A stretch of 62,307 nt of DNA, taken from positions 1 to 62,307 of the forward strand of contig VXOI01000141.1 in NCBI GenBank assembly GCA_009840175.1, written 5' to 3'. A model generated the notes under the pieces. It saw only the letters and a program-made list of their open reading frames with translations, had not been told where the DNA came from and searched no databases. A program made the position numbers and the translations under genes. This DNA comes from Chloroflexota bacterium (lineage in GTDB: Bacteria; Chloroflexota; Dehalococcoidia; Lucifugimonadales; UBA3495). How positions within the stretch are numbered: the stretch's first letter is position 1; every line of letters begins with the position of its first letter. This document shows, piece after piece, positions 49,844-57,718 of this stretch.

Positions 49844-50995
49844 TTAGTCAGCCGCCGAATGTACGGGAGCGAAGTTCCCTACCACTTCCTGAATTTCGGC
49901 AATCGCCCGGTCAATCTCCTCCTCCGTCGTAAACCGCCCCACGGTCAGCCGGAGGGTACCCATGGCGTACTCCTCGGGAACATTCATCGCCGCCAGAACG
50001 TGCGATATCTCAACCTGATCGCTGTGGCAGGCCGCACCGGCCGACGCTGCCACCGTGGGCAGGCTGGCCAGAACGCGGTCAGCCTCAACCCCTCGGAAGC
50101 TGATGCTGAGGGTGTTGGGCAGCCGCTTGTCGGGGTGGCCGTTGATTCGCGCATCCATCCCGGCTTGCATCAGCCCGCGTTCCAGCCGGTCGCGCATCGC
50201 CGCCATGCGACGGGCGTAAAGGTTGAGGTTCTGCTCAATTAGTTCGCAGGCTTTCCCCAACCCGGCCATCTCGATTACGTTCTCCGTCCCCGCCCGGCGG
50301 TCCTGCTCGTGGCTGGCTCCGTGCATCAGCTTCTCCAGCCTGACGCCGGGGCGGATGTACAGAGCACCGATGCCCTTAGGGGCGTACAGCTTGTGCCCTG
50401 CAATGGAGAGCAGGTCAACTCCCAGCTCGTCCACACGCACCGGAATCTTCCCCACCGACTGGGCGCAGTCGCTGTGCATCAGCGCGCCGTGGCGGTGAGC
50501 GATCGCCGCGATTTCCGCAATGGGCTGTATCGTTCCGACCTCGTTGTTGGCGTGCATTATGCTGACCAGCAGCGTCTCGGAGGTGATGGCCTCCTCTACC
50601 TGCTGCGGGTCCACCAACCCGTACTCGTCCACCGGCAGATAGCTTACTCGAAACCCTTGGGTTTCCAGGTAACGGCACACCTCGGTCACTGCCGGATGCT
50701 CGATGGCTGACGTAATGATATGACTCCCGCGTTCCCGATACCCCCCGGCCACGCCCTTGATGGCGTGGTTGTTGGCTTCCGTGCCGCCGCTGGTGAAAAT
50801 CAGGTCATCTATGTCGCAGCCCAGCATCCCGGCCACCTGCTGCCGGGCCAGGTCAACTCCCTGCCGCGCCGCCAGCCCGAAAGAGTGCCCGCTGGAGGGG
50901 TTGCCGAAGAGACCGTGAACATAGGGAAGCATGGCCTCGGCAACCTGCGGGTCAATGGGCGTGGTGGCGTTGTAGTCAAGGTAAATGTCGGTCAT
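49844..50995 (-). CDS. cysteine desulfurase (NifS/IscS-type)
   Basis: 383 residues. PLP enzyme removing sulfur from cysteine for Fe-S and thio-cofactor assembly. IYLDYNATTPIDPQV at the start, FTSGGTEANNHAIKG, and IAGHKLYAPKGIGALYI with the PLP Lys. Candidate persulfide Cys in SAGAACHSDQVEISHVL. Start at the ATG 50995, GGAG six bases upstream, rather than the TTG at 51007. No scaffold or regulator gene adjacent; an IscU/SufU partner was not seen. Confidence 0.9.
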   Translation of the reverse strand: MTDIYLDYNATTPIDPQVAEAMLPYVHGLFGNPSSGHSFGLAARQGVDLARQQVAGMLGCDIDDLIFTSGGTEANNHAIKGVAGGYRERGSHIITSAIEHPAVTEVCRYLETQGFRVSYLPVDEYGLVDPQQVEEAITSETLLVSIMHANNEVGTIQPIAEIAAIAHRHGALMHSDCAQSVGKIPVRVDELGVDLLSIAGHKLYAPKGIGALYIRPGVRLEKLMHGASHEQDRRAGTENVIEMAGLGKACELIEQNLNLYARRMAAMRDRLERGLMQAGMDARINGHPDKRLPNTLSISFRGVEADRVLASLPTVAASAGAACHSDQVEISHVLAAMNVPEEYAMGTLRLTVGRFTTEEEIDRAIAEIQEVVGNFAPVHSAAD

Positions 50996-51050
50996 CGTCG
51001 GCTCCAAAGTGGATACGAGCTCGGCCCTTCGCTGACTGAGACCCTCAACC

Positions 51051-51746
51051 TCAACTGCCCATATCCTTCAGAGCATCCCTGACTTCGGCTTGCAGCATAC
51101 GGAAAACGTCGCCCACGCTTCCCCTCCCGTCCACGGTCACGAATTCATGCTGCTTGGCGAGGCTGCGGAACTCCTCGATCAGCGCACCCTGGTAGCGGAT
51201 GAAGTTGTCGTACAGGTCCGGCCCTCGCAGGAAGTCCTCGCCCGATTCCCAGTGGTCGAGCTGCCGTACCGAAAGCACCCTGGGCAGCAGATGTTCCACG
51301 TCCACGTCGAGAAAAAGCACTCGGTCCGGCACCAGGGCAAACTCAAAGACGTCGTCCAGCCAGCCCGTAGGCACTCCCCGCACCCGCGCCCGGGCTATGA
51401 TGGAGAATATGTACCTGTCCACCAGTGCCACCATTCCGGTGCGCAGGGCTGGCACGATGCTCTTTTCCATCCGGTCCCAGAAATCGGTGGCGTAGAACAG
51501 GTTCAGGGTCAGGGCATCCAGCGTGTTTCCCCGCATGGCCCGGTCTATTCCCGATGCGGCCAGTTCGGATCGGCGGAACCCCGTGACCAGCACGGCATAT
51601 CCCTCTGCCTCCAGCCATTCCTGCAACATGGCGATCTGCGTTGACCGGCCCACGCCGTCGGTTCCCTCAATCACGATGAGACGGCCCGGTACCGATTCCG
51701 CGCCTATCCCCGGAGGAGTGTGGCCATAGAAGCTCAACGTACTCAT
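51051..51746 (-). CDS. thymidylate kinase-like P-loop protein with Arg in Walker A
   Basis: 231 residues. RLIVIEGTDGVGRSTQIAML is the P-loop, but the lysine of GxxxxGKS is Arg34. The LVDRYIFSIIARARVRG segment matches the DRY motif of thymidylate kinases. The middle VLFLDVDVEHLLPR is typical of the sugar-phosphate kinase core. With Lys missing, normal phosphoryl transfer is doubtful; it may be regulatory or have an altered mechanism. It is followed, on the same strand, by an intact paralogue about 85 bases away. Confidence 0.85.
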   Translation of the reverse strand: MSTLSFYGHTPPGIGAESVPGRLIVIEGTDGVGRSTQIAMLQEWLEAEGYAVLVTGFRRSELAASGIDRAMRGNTLDALTLNLFYATDFWDRMEKSIVPALRTGMVALVDRYIFSIIARARVRGVPTGWLDDVFEFALVPDRVLFLDVDVEHLLPRVLSVRQLDHWESGEDFLRGPDLYDNFIRYQGALIEEFRSLAKQHEFVTVDGRGSVGDVFRMLQAEVRDALKDMGS

Positions 51747-51791
51747 TTCACTGCCCCCGCTTTCCTGGGCTTACCCTGTACCTGTCTTTAT

Positions 51792-51808
51792 CCTGAGCCT
51801 GTCGAAGG
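51792..51808 (+). repeat. short palindromic repeat ('cctgagcctgtcgaagg')
   Basis: Copy of the repeat at 17613 (reverse orientation), in the gap between the two kinase paralogues. Confidence 0.8.
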
Positions 51809-51831
51809 ATGCCAAACCAGAGATACAATCC

Positions 51832-52671
51832 CTATCCTTGGCCGAGTCCCTGACGCAGAACGTCCTGCTCGGTGAGTCTCCGCCGTGGTGGTTCCGTGAT
51901 GTAGCGCCCGGACAGACCTGCGCCGCCCAGTGCCTCCGGGACCGTTTGCCCTCCGGCTTCCATCGCGTCCTCGATCAGCGGCTCAACGTACCGGCGCACC
52001 TGTTGCTGCTGCACCGAAATGGGCAGCGTGGCGTCAATGGTCATCAATCCGTACTCTTCAGTCATGACCTCGTATTCATCCAGCAGTTTGCTCTGGAAGA
52101 TTCGGAAGGACTCCTCCCGGTCGTTGGAAAATCCCATATCCTGGCCCGCCTCATAATACTTGAGCTCGGCCCGCCCGGCGCTTAGACGTTCGATGGACAC
52201 TTCCAGGGGAACCCTGAAGTATAGACCCAGCGAAGGCTTGACCGCAAACGAGTAAATGCGCCTCACCCAGTCGCGGTTCACGCCGCGTGTTGCATCCCGG
52301 GCAAAGGCGGTATAAACGTAGCGGTCTGCCAGCACGATTGCCCCGGCCCGCAGCGCCGGCAGGATCTGCGCGTGCACCCGGCTGGCAAAATCGGCGGCAT
52401 GAATCAGGCTGAAAGACATCGGAGTCAGCAGTTCCTTCACCTTCGCCTGCTTGGTAGTGCGCTTCACAATGGGTGACGAATTCCACTCGGTATACACCGT
52501 TACAAGGTTCCGGCTGCGCAGCCATTTTTGCAGCAGGTCAATCTGGGTGCTTTTGCCGGAGCCGTCAATGCCTTCAACGATAATCAGAGTCCCCGGATAC
52601 TGGTCGTCGTCCGGGTGTTCCCCGTAACGCTCACCCATCCGGTATGCCGGATGACCTTGCAGCGTAGCCAT
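51832..52671 (-). CDS. thymidylate kinase-like protein (canonical P-loop)
   Basis: 279 residues from the ATG at 52671 (AGAGG upstream); the track's GTG adds two codons. TLIIVEGIDGSGKSTQIDLL has Lys40 in place. ADRYVYTAFARDATRG matches the DRY motif, with the same ARxxxRG pattern as in its neighbour. A C-terminal extension of about 60 residues (VPEALGGAGLSGRYITEPP...) exceeds a normal tmk. This could be the working dTMP kinase, the neighbour a diverged copy; either assignment is unproven. Confidence 0.85.
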   Translation of the reverse strand: MATLQGHPAYRMGERYGEHPDDDQYPGTLIIVEGIDGSGKSTQIDLLQKWLRSRNLVTVYTEWNSSPIVKRTTKQAKVKELLTPMSFSLIHAADFASRVHAQILPALRAGAIVLADRYVYTAFARDATRGVNRDWVRRIYSFAVKPSLGLYFRVPLEVSIERLSAGRAELKYYEAGQDMGFSNDREESFRIFQSKLLDEYEVMTEEYGLMTIDATLPISVQQQQVRRYVEPLIEDAMEAGGQTVPEALGGAGLSGRYITEPPRRRLTEQDVLRQGLGQG

Positions 52672-52857
52672 GTTCACCTCTGCCGTTTCGATTCTGAGAA
52701 AAAAGACAATGAGCTATTTTAACGCCTTCAACTGATTTTGGCGCGGTGGGGTTACGTCTTGTCAAAATCCCGTTCATCCAGGTAAACGAACTCCCCAAAA
52801 CGGAAGGCAACCCTGCACATACAGCGGGTGTCATGCCGTGTCCGTCTTATCCCCCCA

Positions 52858-52886
52858 TTGTGTCAAATCGCGGTTAGCCATATCAT
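52858..52886 (+). promoter_or_regulatory. probable sigma70-like promoter for the LLM gene
   Basis: TTGTGT, a 17-base spacer and TATCAT (5 of 6) end 32 bases before the ATG at 52919. The surrounding 240-bp gap between divergent genes holds nothing else I recognise. Confidence 0.45.
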
Positions 52887-52918
52887 AGCTACCGGCCAGC
52901 ACTGACGGCGGAGGCAAT

Positions 52919-53833
52919 ATGGCCCAGTATTCCTTCCGGCTCCCCAACGCAGACTATCTCGGCTTCCCGGCTACCACCGAGGCCATCGTCCAGACGGCCT
53001 GCAAGGCCGAGGAACTCGGCTTCGACGCCCTGTTCGTCAACGACCACGTAATCGTGGACGACTCACCCCGCAACGAGCCGTGGCGGAACGTCTACGACCC
53101 CCTGATGGCGCTGTCCTACGTCGCGGCGCGGACTTCCACCATAAAGCTGGGAACCTCCGTACTGATAATGCCCTACCGCAATCCCATCGTCACCGCCAAG
53201 ATGTTCGCCACCCTCGACCAGATGTCCGGCGGACGCGCCATCGCCGGAATCGGCGCGGGTTGGAACGCAGAGGAATACGACGCCCTGGGAGTCACCTTCC
53301 GACAGCGCGGCGCTCGCACCAACGAGTACCTGCGCCTCTGGAAAGCTTGCTGGGAACCTGGCCCCACCACCTTCCACGGCCGTTTCTTCTCCTTCGACAA
53401 TATGCACGTCAACCCCAAGCCGGTCCAGCAGCCCCATCCGCCCATCTGGATTGGCGGTTCCGGCAAGCTCTCCCTGCGCCGCGCCGCACGCTACGCTGAT
53501 GTGTGGCAGCCGACGCCCACGGCATTGGCAGACCTGATAAGCAACCGGGCCTATCTGCACGACCTGTCTGCCGAGATGGACCGGGAACCGCCCCGTACTC
53601 GCATGAGCTTCCGCGTCAACTTCAGCAATATCACCGGCAGCTCCGGCTCCGACAGCGACCGTCCCACCGGGCAGGGCACCCCCGATCAGGTCGCCTCCGA
53701 CATGAAACGCTACCGTCAGGAAGCGGGACTTGAGGAATTTCAGATAAACTTCAACGGCTCCGGAAGCCTCCAGAACCTCCTAGACTCAATGGACGTTCTC
53801 GTCGAGGAAGTCATCCCCAAAGTGGACGCTTGA
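52919..53833 (+). CDS. LLM class F420/flavin-dependent oxidoreductase (TIGR03619-like)
   Basis: 304 residues, shorter than the other LLM proteins here. FDALFVNDHVIVDDSP, TSTIKLGTSVLIMPYRNPIVTAKMFATLDQMSGGRAIAGIGAGWNAEEYDALG and PIWIGGSGKLSLRRAARYADVWQP follow the Rv2161c-type (TIGR03619) pattern, which often binds F420 rather than FMN. F420 use is an inference. GGAGG precedes the ATG. It opens a plus-strand catabolic cluster with an ACAD-fold monooxygenase and another LLM enzyme. Confidence 0.85.
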   Translation: MAQYSFRLPNADYLGFPATTEAIVQTACKAEELGFDALFVNDHVIVDDSPRNEPWRNVYDPLMALSYVAARTSTIKLGTSVLIMPYRNPIVTAKMFATLDQMSGGRAIAGIGAGWNAEEYDALGVTFRQRGARTNEYLRLWKACWEPGPTTFHGRFFSFDNMHVNPKPVQQPHPPIWIGGSGKLSLRRAARYADVWQPTPTALADLISNRAYLHDLSAEMDREPPRTRMSFRVNFSNITGSSGSDSDRPTGQGTPDQVASDMKRYRQEAGLEEFQINFNGSGSLQNLLDSMDVLVEEVIPKVDA

Positions 53834-53850
53834 AGATCACCCCAGATAAA

Positions 53851-53893
53851 TCCCTTCCCCCTTGAGGGGGAAGGTTAGGATGGGGGTGAAAAC
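53851..53893 (+). repeat. family D repeat
   Basis: 'cccttgagggggaaggttagg' with 'gggggtgaaaacc', just downstream of the LLM stop. Confidence 0.75.
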
Positions 53894-53930
53894 CAGATTG
53901 CCACACACCCTTTGAGACGCCGACGGTTTC

Positions 53931-55115
53931 GTGAGCGAATTGAATCCCTTCCCCGCAGAAAAAGAAGCCAAGCGCCGCGCCCTCATGGACGCCGTGGAAA
54001 GTGTGCGCGACACACTCGAAGCCGGCGCAGAGGAAGGCGAAGAGACCGGCACCCTGCCCCAGTCCTCCGTTGATGCCCTCTACGATTCCGGCCTCCTTCG
54101 CCTCAAGATGCCCTACGTGTTGGGTGGTGCAGAAGCCGACCTCGTCACCCAGCTCGATGTGCTGGAAGCGGTGTGCGAGATAGAGCCGTCGGCGGGCTGG
54201 TGCCTTATGATTGGCGCGGCCAGCATGGGTGGCGTCGGTGCTTTCCTGCCCGACGACGCCATCGAGGAAATCTTCGCCGACGGCAATCCGCCCAAGACCG
54301 CCGGTGTCTTCGCGCCCTTCGGCAAGGCCGTGCCAGTGGATGGCGGTTACCTTCTCAGCGGCCGGTGGTCCTTCGCCAGCGGCATCCGCCACTCAAACTG
54401 GATTTCTGCTGGCGCCCGCGTGATAACTGAGAAACCGGGGCACCCATCGCAGGTCAGGGCCACCGTCCGCACCGCCGACGTCAAGATTCACGACAACTGG
54501 CACGTTATGGGCCTGCGTGGCACCGGAAGCTGCGACTTCAGTGTCGAAAACCTGTTCGTCCCCACTAGTTTCGCTTACGACGTGTCCCTGACCGAACCCC
54601 TGCGCGGCGGCCCAATATACCGTCTCGGCAGACCCGGCTTCGTCACCAACGAACATTCCGCCTTCGCCCTGGGCGTCGCCCGGCGCGCCCTCAACACCGC
54701 GCTGGAGGTTGGCCAGTCCAAGACCCGCGGCTACACCTCGGTCAACCCCCTGGCTCGCCGTCCTGCCTTCCAGCGGATGCTCAGCGAGGCCGACCTGCGC
54801 CTGCGGGCCACCAGGCTCCTCAATGTGGAGGTACTGGAAGGGGCATCGCGGGCGGTGAACGAAGGCCATCCACCCGACCCGCTGTTGCAGACGGAAATGC
54901 GGAGCCTGTGCAGCTACACCACCGACGTGGCCGTTGACATAGTGACCCAGGCCTTCCGCTTCGCCGGAGGCGCGGCCCTCTTCGACGACAGCATTCTGCA
55001 ACGCTGCCTGCGCGACATCAACGCCGGGGCGCAACACCAGATGGTCAGCGATGCCGCCTACGAGAACCACGGCCAGTTCATGCTCAACCTGCCCGACGCC
55101 AGGGTCATGGAATAG
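53931..55115 (+). CDS. acyl-CoA-dehydrogenase-fold flavin monooxygenase (HsaA/DszC-like)
   Basis: 394 residues with the all-alpha/beta-barrel/all-alpha ACAD layout. The middle has GGYLLSGRWSFASGIRHSNWISAGARV and, slightly later, NWHVMGLRGTGSCDFSVENLFVP, which match group D flavin monooxygenases (HsaA, DszC type) better than true acyl-CoA dehydrogenases. There is no usual catalytic Glu motif for dehydrogenation. The GTG start at 53931 has no clear ribosome binding site. It would need a flavin reductase; none is in the window. Neighbouring LLM genes suggest stepwise oxygenation of one compound. Confidence 0.8.
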   Translation: MSELNPFPAEKEAKRRALMDAVESVRDTLEAGAEEGEETGTLPQSSVDALYDSGLLRLKMPYVLGGAEADLVTQLDVLEAVCEIEPSAGWCLMIGAASMGGVGAFLPDDAIEEIFADGNPPKTAGVFAPFGKAVPVDGGYLLSGRWSFASGIRHSNWISAGARVITEKPGHPSQVRATVRTADVKIHDNWHVMGLRGTGSCDFSVENLFVPTSFAYDVSLTEPLRGGPIYRLGRPGFVTNEHSAFALGVARRALNTALEVGQSKTRGYTSVNPLARRPAFQRMLSEADLRLRATRLLNVEVLEGASRAVNEGHPPDPLLQTEMRSLCSYTTDVAVDIVTQAFRFAGGAALFDDSILQRCLRDINAGAQHQMVSDAAYENHGQFMLNLPDARVME

Positions 55116-55152
55116 CGGCCCGGTACTCCCAGAGACAGAACACGGAGGCACA

Positions 55153-56205
55153 ATGCGCTTCGGCCACTTTTTCTACCCCATGAAATTCGACGACTCCAAC
55201 GACGAGCAGGCCATACAGGAATGCCTTGACGAGGCCGTGCTGGTCGAAGCACTGGGCTTCGACGCCATCTGGATTGCCGAACACTACTTCACCGGCGAAT
55301 GCGTCTACGGCGACCCGCTGGTATTTGCCAGCGCCGTCGCGGTCAAGACCAGCCGCATCGAACTGGGCTTCGGCATCCTCGAGCTTCCCCTCCACAACCC
55401 GGTGCGGGTGGCTATCCAGACCGCCCTCCTCGACAACCTGTGCCAGGGCCGCCTGATAGTAGGCACCGCCAAAGGCTCCAACTACAACGCCTACGAATAC
55501 ATCGGCTTCGGTACCAACCCCGACCTCGGCGCGGACCAGATGGAAGAAGCTGAAGAGCTGCTGATCAAGGCCTGGACCACCGACAACCTCGAATTCAAGG
55601 GCAAGCACTACCAGGCATCCTTCCCGATGGTGCGCCCCCGTCCCTACCAGAAGCCTCACCCCCGCCTGGCCCGCGCCTGCCTCAACCCAGACTCTGTCCG
55701 TGAGATGGGTCGCATAGGCCGCCCCGTCCTGCTGCGGGGCCGCTCCACCAGCGCCACCGCCGCCAACATCGGCGTCTACCGCGAGGCTATGGAAGAGGCG
55801 GGACACGACGAAGCCACCATTGGGCGCAACCTAGACCAGGTCTGGGTCTGGCGCGAAATGCACCTGGCAGAGACCGACGAACAGGCCTTTGAGGAATTTC
55901 TGCCAGCGCAGTATGACGCCTTCACCCGCATGGAGCACTACCGCACCCGCTGGAACCCCGCCGAGTACCCCATGGAGCGCCAGACACCGCCTATGAACCG
56001 CGAGGGCTACGCCGAAACCCCCGACCCGGACGCCGCCGAAAACATCATAGGCAGCCCCAAGCGAGTGGCCGAGCAGCTAACCCAGATGCGCGAATCAGGC
56101 ATCCGCAACCTGATGCTTACCAACCGCGGCCTCATGTCAAAGGAAAAGACGGAGAAGTCCCTGAGACTATTCAGCGAACAGGTAATGCCCCACTTCCGGA
56201 ACTGA
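55153..56205 (+). CDS. LLM class flavin-dependent oxidoreductase
   Basis: 350 residues. MRFGHFFYPMKFDDSND, FDAIWIAEHYFTGECVYGDPLVFASAVAVKTSRIELGFGILELPLHNPVRVAIQTALLDNLCQGRLIVGTAKG, and a C-terminal VIGSP-like NIIGSPKRVAEQLTQMRE give the family. The ATG at 55153 (GGAGG) was chosen over the longer ORF, which runs back into the upstream gene. It directly follows the ACAD-fold monooxygenase gene. Substrate unknown. Confidence 0.9.
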   Translation: MRFGHFFYPMKFDDSNDEQAIQECLDEAVLVEALGFDAIWIAEHYFTGECVYGDPLVFASAVAVKTSRIELGFGILELPLHNPVRVAIQTALLDNLCQGRLIVGTAKGSNYNAYEYIGFGTNPDLGADQMEEAEELLIKAWTTDNLEFKGKHYQASFPMVRPRPYQKPHPRLARACLNPDSVREMGRIGRPVLLRGRSTSATAANIGVYREAMEEAGHDEATIGRNLDQVWVWREMHLAETDEQAFEEFLPAQYDAFTRMEHYRTRWNPAEYPMERQTPPMNREGYAETPDPDAAENIIGSPKRVAEQLTQMRESGIRNLMLTNRGLMSKEKTEKSLRLFSEQVMPHFRN

Positions 56206-56220
56206 TCACCTGCCTCAAAA

Positions 56221-56263
56221 GTCCCTTCCCCCTCAGGGGGAAGGTTAGGATGGGGGTGAAATC
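56221..56263 (+). repeat. family D repeat
   Basis: 'ccccctcagggggaaggttagg' with 'gggggtgaaatcc' between convergent genes. Confidence 0.75.
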
Positions 56264-56329
56264 CTTCCAGCCGTGTACGCCCAGAACTCACCCTCACCTC
56301 TCGGCGTGACACCTCGGCGTCCTCTGCGT

Positions 56330-57718
56330 TTAACCCCGTCCCTCGAACCCCGCGTCAAACGCCGCCACCCACCCCAGCTCAACCTGCGCCTCCAGCGGCA
56401 CCTGCGACGGCGCCCGCCCCCCAATCGGCTCGACGCCGGTAACCTCCTGTTCCGCCAGCGTCTCCACCCGCTCCGCCGGCAACCCCAAGAGACTCCGCAG
56501 CGCGTAGTCGTTGGCCTCGCCCAGCAGAGGCGCAGGCCCGCCGACCCCGGCCTTGCTCCCCGAGAACTTCCACCCGCGACCGATGTACTCCTTCGTCCCC
56601 AGCCCGGTATCCGCTGGATGGTCAACCCTCTCGAAGAACCCCCGCTGCCGGAAATGCGGATCCGCCAGCGCCTGCCCCGCCGTCAGCACCGGCCCGGCTG
56701 GCACCCTTGCGTCTTGCAGAATCTCCATCACCTGGTACGAAGTACGCTGCCCCGTCCACTCCGAAACGATGGCATCCAGCGCATCCTGCCACTCCAGCCT
56801 TCCCCGGACGGTCGCGTACCGTGCGTCCGCCGCCAGTTCCGGCGCCCCGATGGCTCCGCAGAACGCCCGCCAGTCCGCGTCGTCGCGCACCGCGATGGTC
56901 ACCCACTGGTCCTCGCCAACACACGGATAACACCCGTGCGGAGCCATCGCCGGGTGCCGGTTGCCCATCCGCCGCACTCGCTCGCCGTTCAAGGCGTAGG
57001 CCAGCAGCCCCTCGCCGACAAACGCCGCGCCATTCTGGTACATCGCCAGGTCAATCCACGTCCCGCGTCCGGTCTTGGCCCGGTGCAGCAGCGCCGCCAT
57101 CACCGACACCAGCGCCGTCCACGTCGCCAGGAAGTCCGTGTATGAGTTCCCCACCTTGTTGGGGACGCCCCCGTGCTGCAATTTCCCCGAACCGTCATCT
57201 TCGAGGTAGCCCATGTACGCTCCGGTGCCATGTGCGGGTTCCAGCGCCGACGCCATCGCCCCGAAGTTGCTCCACGGCCCCGAATGTCCGTACCCCGTGT
57301 TGGATACCATTATCAGGTCCGGCTTCACCGCCCGCAGTGATTCGTAGTCCAGCCCGAACCGCGCCATCACTCTCGGCGTGAAGTTCTCCAGCACGATGTC
57401 GCTCACCGACACTAGTTCCTTCACGATGCGCTGCGCCTCTTCTGACCGCAAATCCAGCGTCAGGCTGCGCTTGCCCCGGTTCAGCGTCTGGAACGTCCCG
57501 CCCTGCTCCCACCAAAGCGCCCCCGGCTCGTTGTCCGGGAACGGCCCGGTGATGGTGCGGGTAGTCTCCATGAACTGGGCCTGGCAGGTATCTATCTTGA
57601 TGACCTCCGCGCCCAGGTCCGCCAGGTTCGCCCCGGCGAAGGGCATGGCGAACACCCGGCTCAGGTCCACCACGCGGATGTTTTCCAGCGGCGGCCCGCC
57701 CCGTACAGATGTTGTCAT
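56330..57718 (-). CDS. CaiB/BaiF family CoA transferase (Asp present), with C-terminal extension
   Basis: 462 residues. LENIRVVDLSRVFAMPFAGANLADLGAEVIKIDT, LNRGKRSLTLDLRSEEAQ and LENFTPRVMARFGLDYE give the family. The aspartate position is VGNSYTDFLATWTA, with TGRGTWIDLAM following. A C-terminal extension of ~45 residues (from EQEVTGVEPIGG) is not found in the other transferases here. The ATG at 57718 overlaps the next gene's stop by 4 bp; the longer track ORF is not supported. It is the last gene of the minus-strand trio. Confidence 0.9.
   Translation of the reverse strand: MTTSVRGGPPLENIRVVDLSRVFAMPFAGANLADLGAEVIKIDTCQAQFMETTRTITGPFPDNEPGALWWEQGGTFQTLNRGKRSLTLDLRSEEAQRIVKELVSVSDIVLENFTPRVMARFGLDYESLRAVKPDLIMVSNTGYGHSGPWSNFGAMASALEPAHGTGAYMGYLEDDGSGKLQHGGVPNKVGNSYTDFLATWTALVSVMAALLHRAKTGRGTWIDLAMYQNGAAFVGEGLLAYALNGERVRRMGNRHPAMAPHGCYPCVGEDQWVTIAVRDDADWRAFCGAIGAPELAADARYATVRGRLEWQDALDAIVSEWTGQRTSYQVMEILQDARVPAGPVLTAGQALADPHFRQRGFFERVDHPADTGLGTKEYIGRGWKFSGSKAGVGGPAPLLGEANDYALRSLLGLPAERVETLAEQEVTGVEPIGGRAPSQVPLEAQVELGWVAAFDAGFEGRG

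Noticed and set aside
49040-50242. 400-residue plus-strand ORF opposite pepC and the desulfurase
   Set aside because: It spans two supported genes on the other strand plus a repeat.
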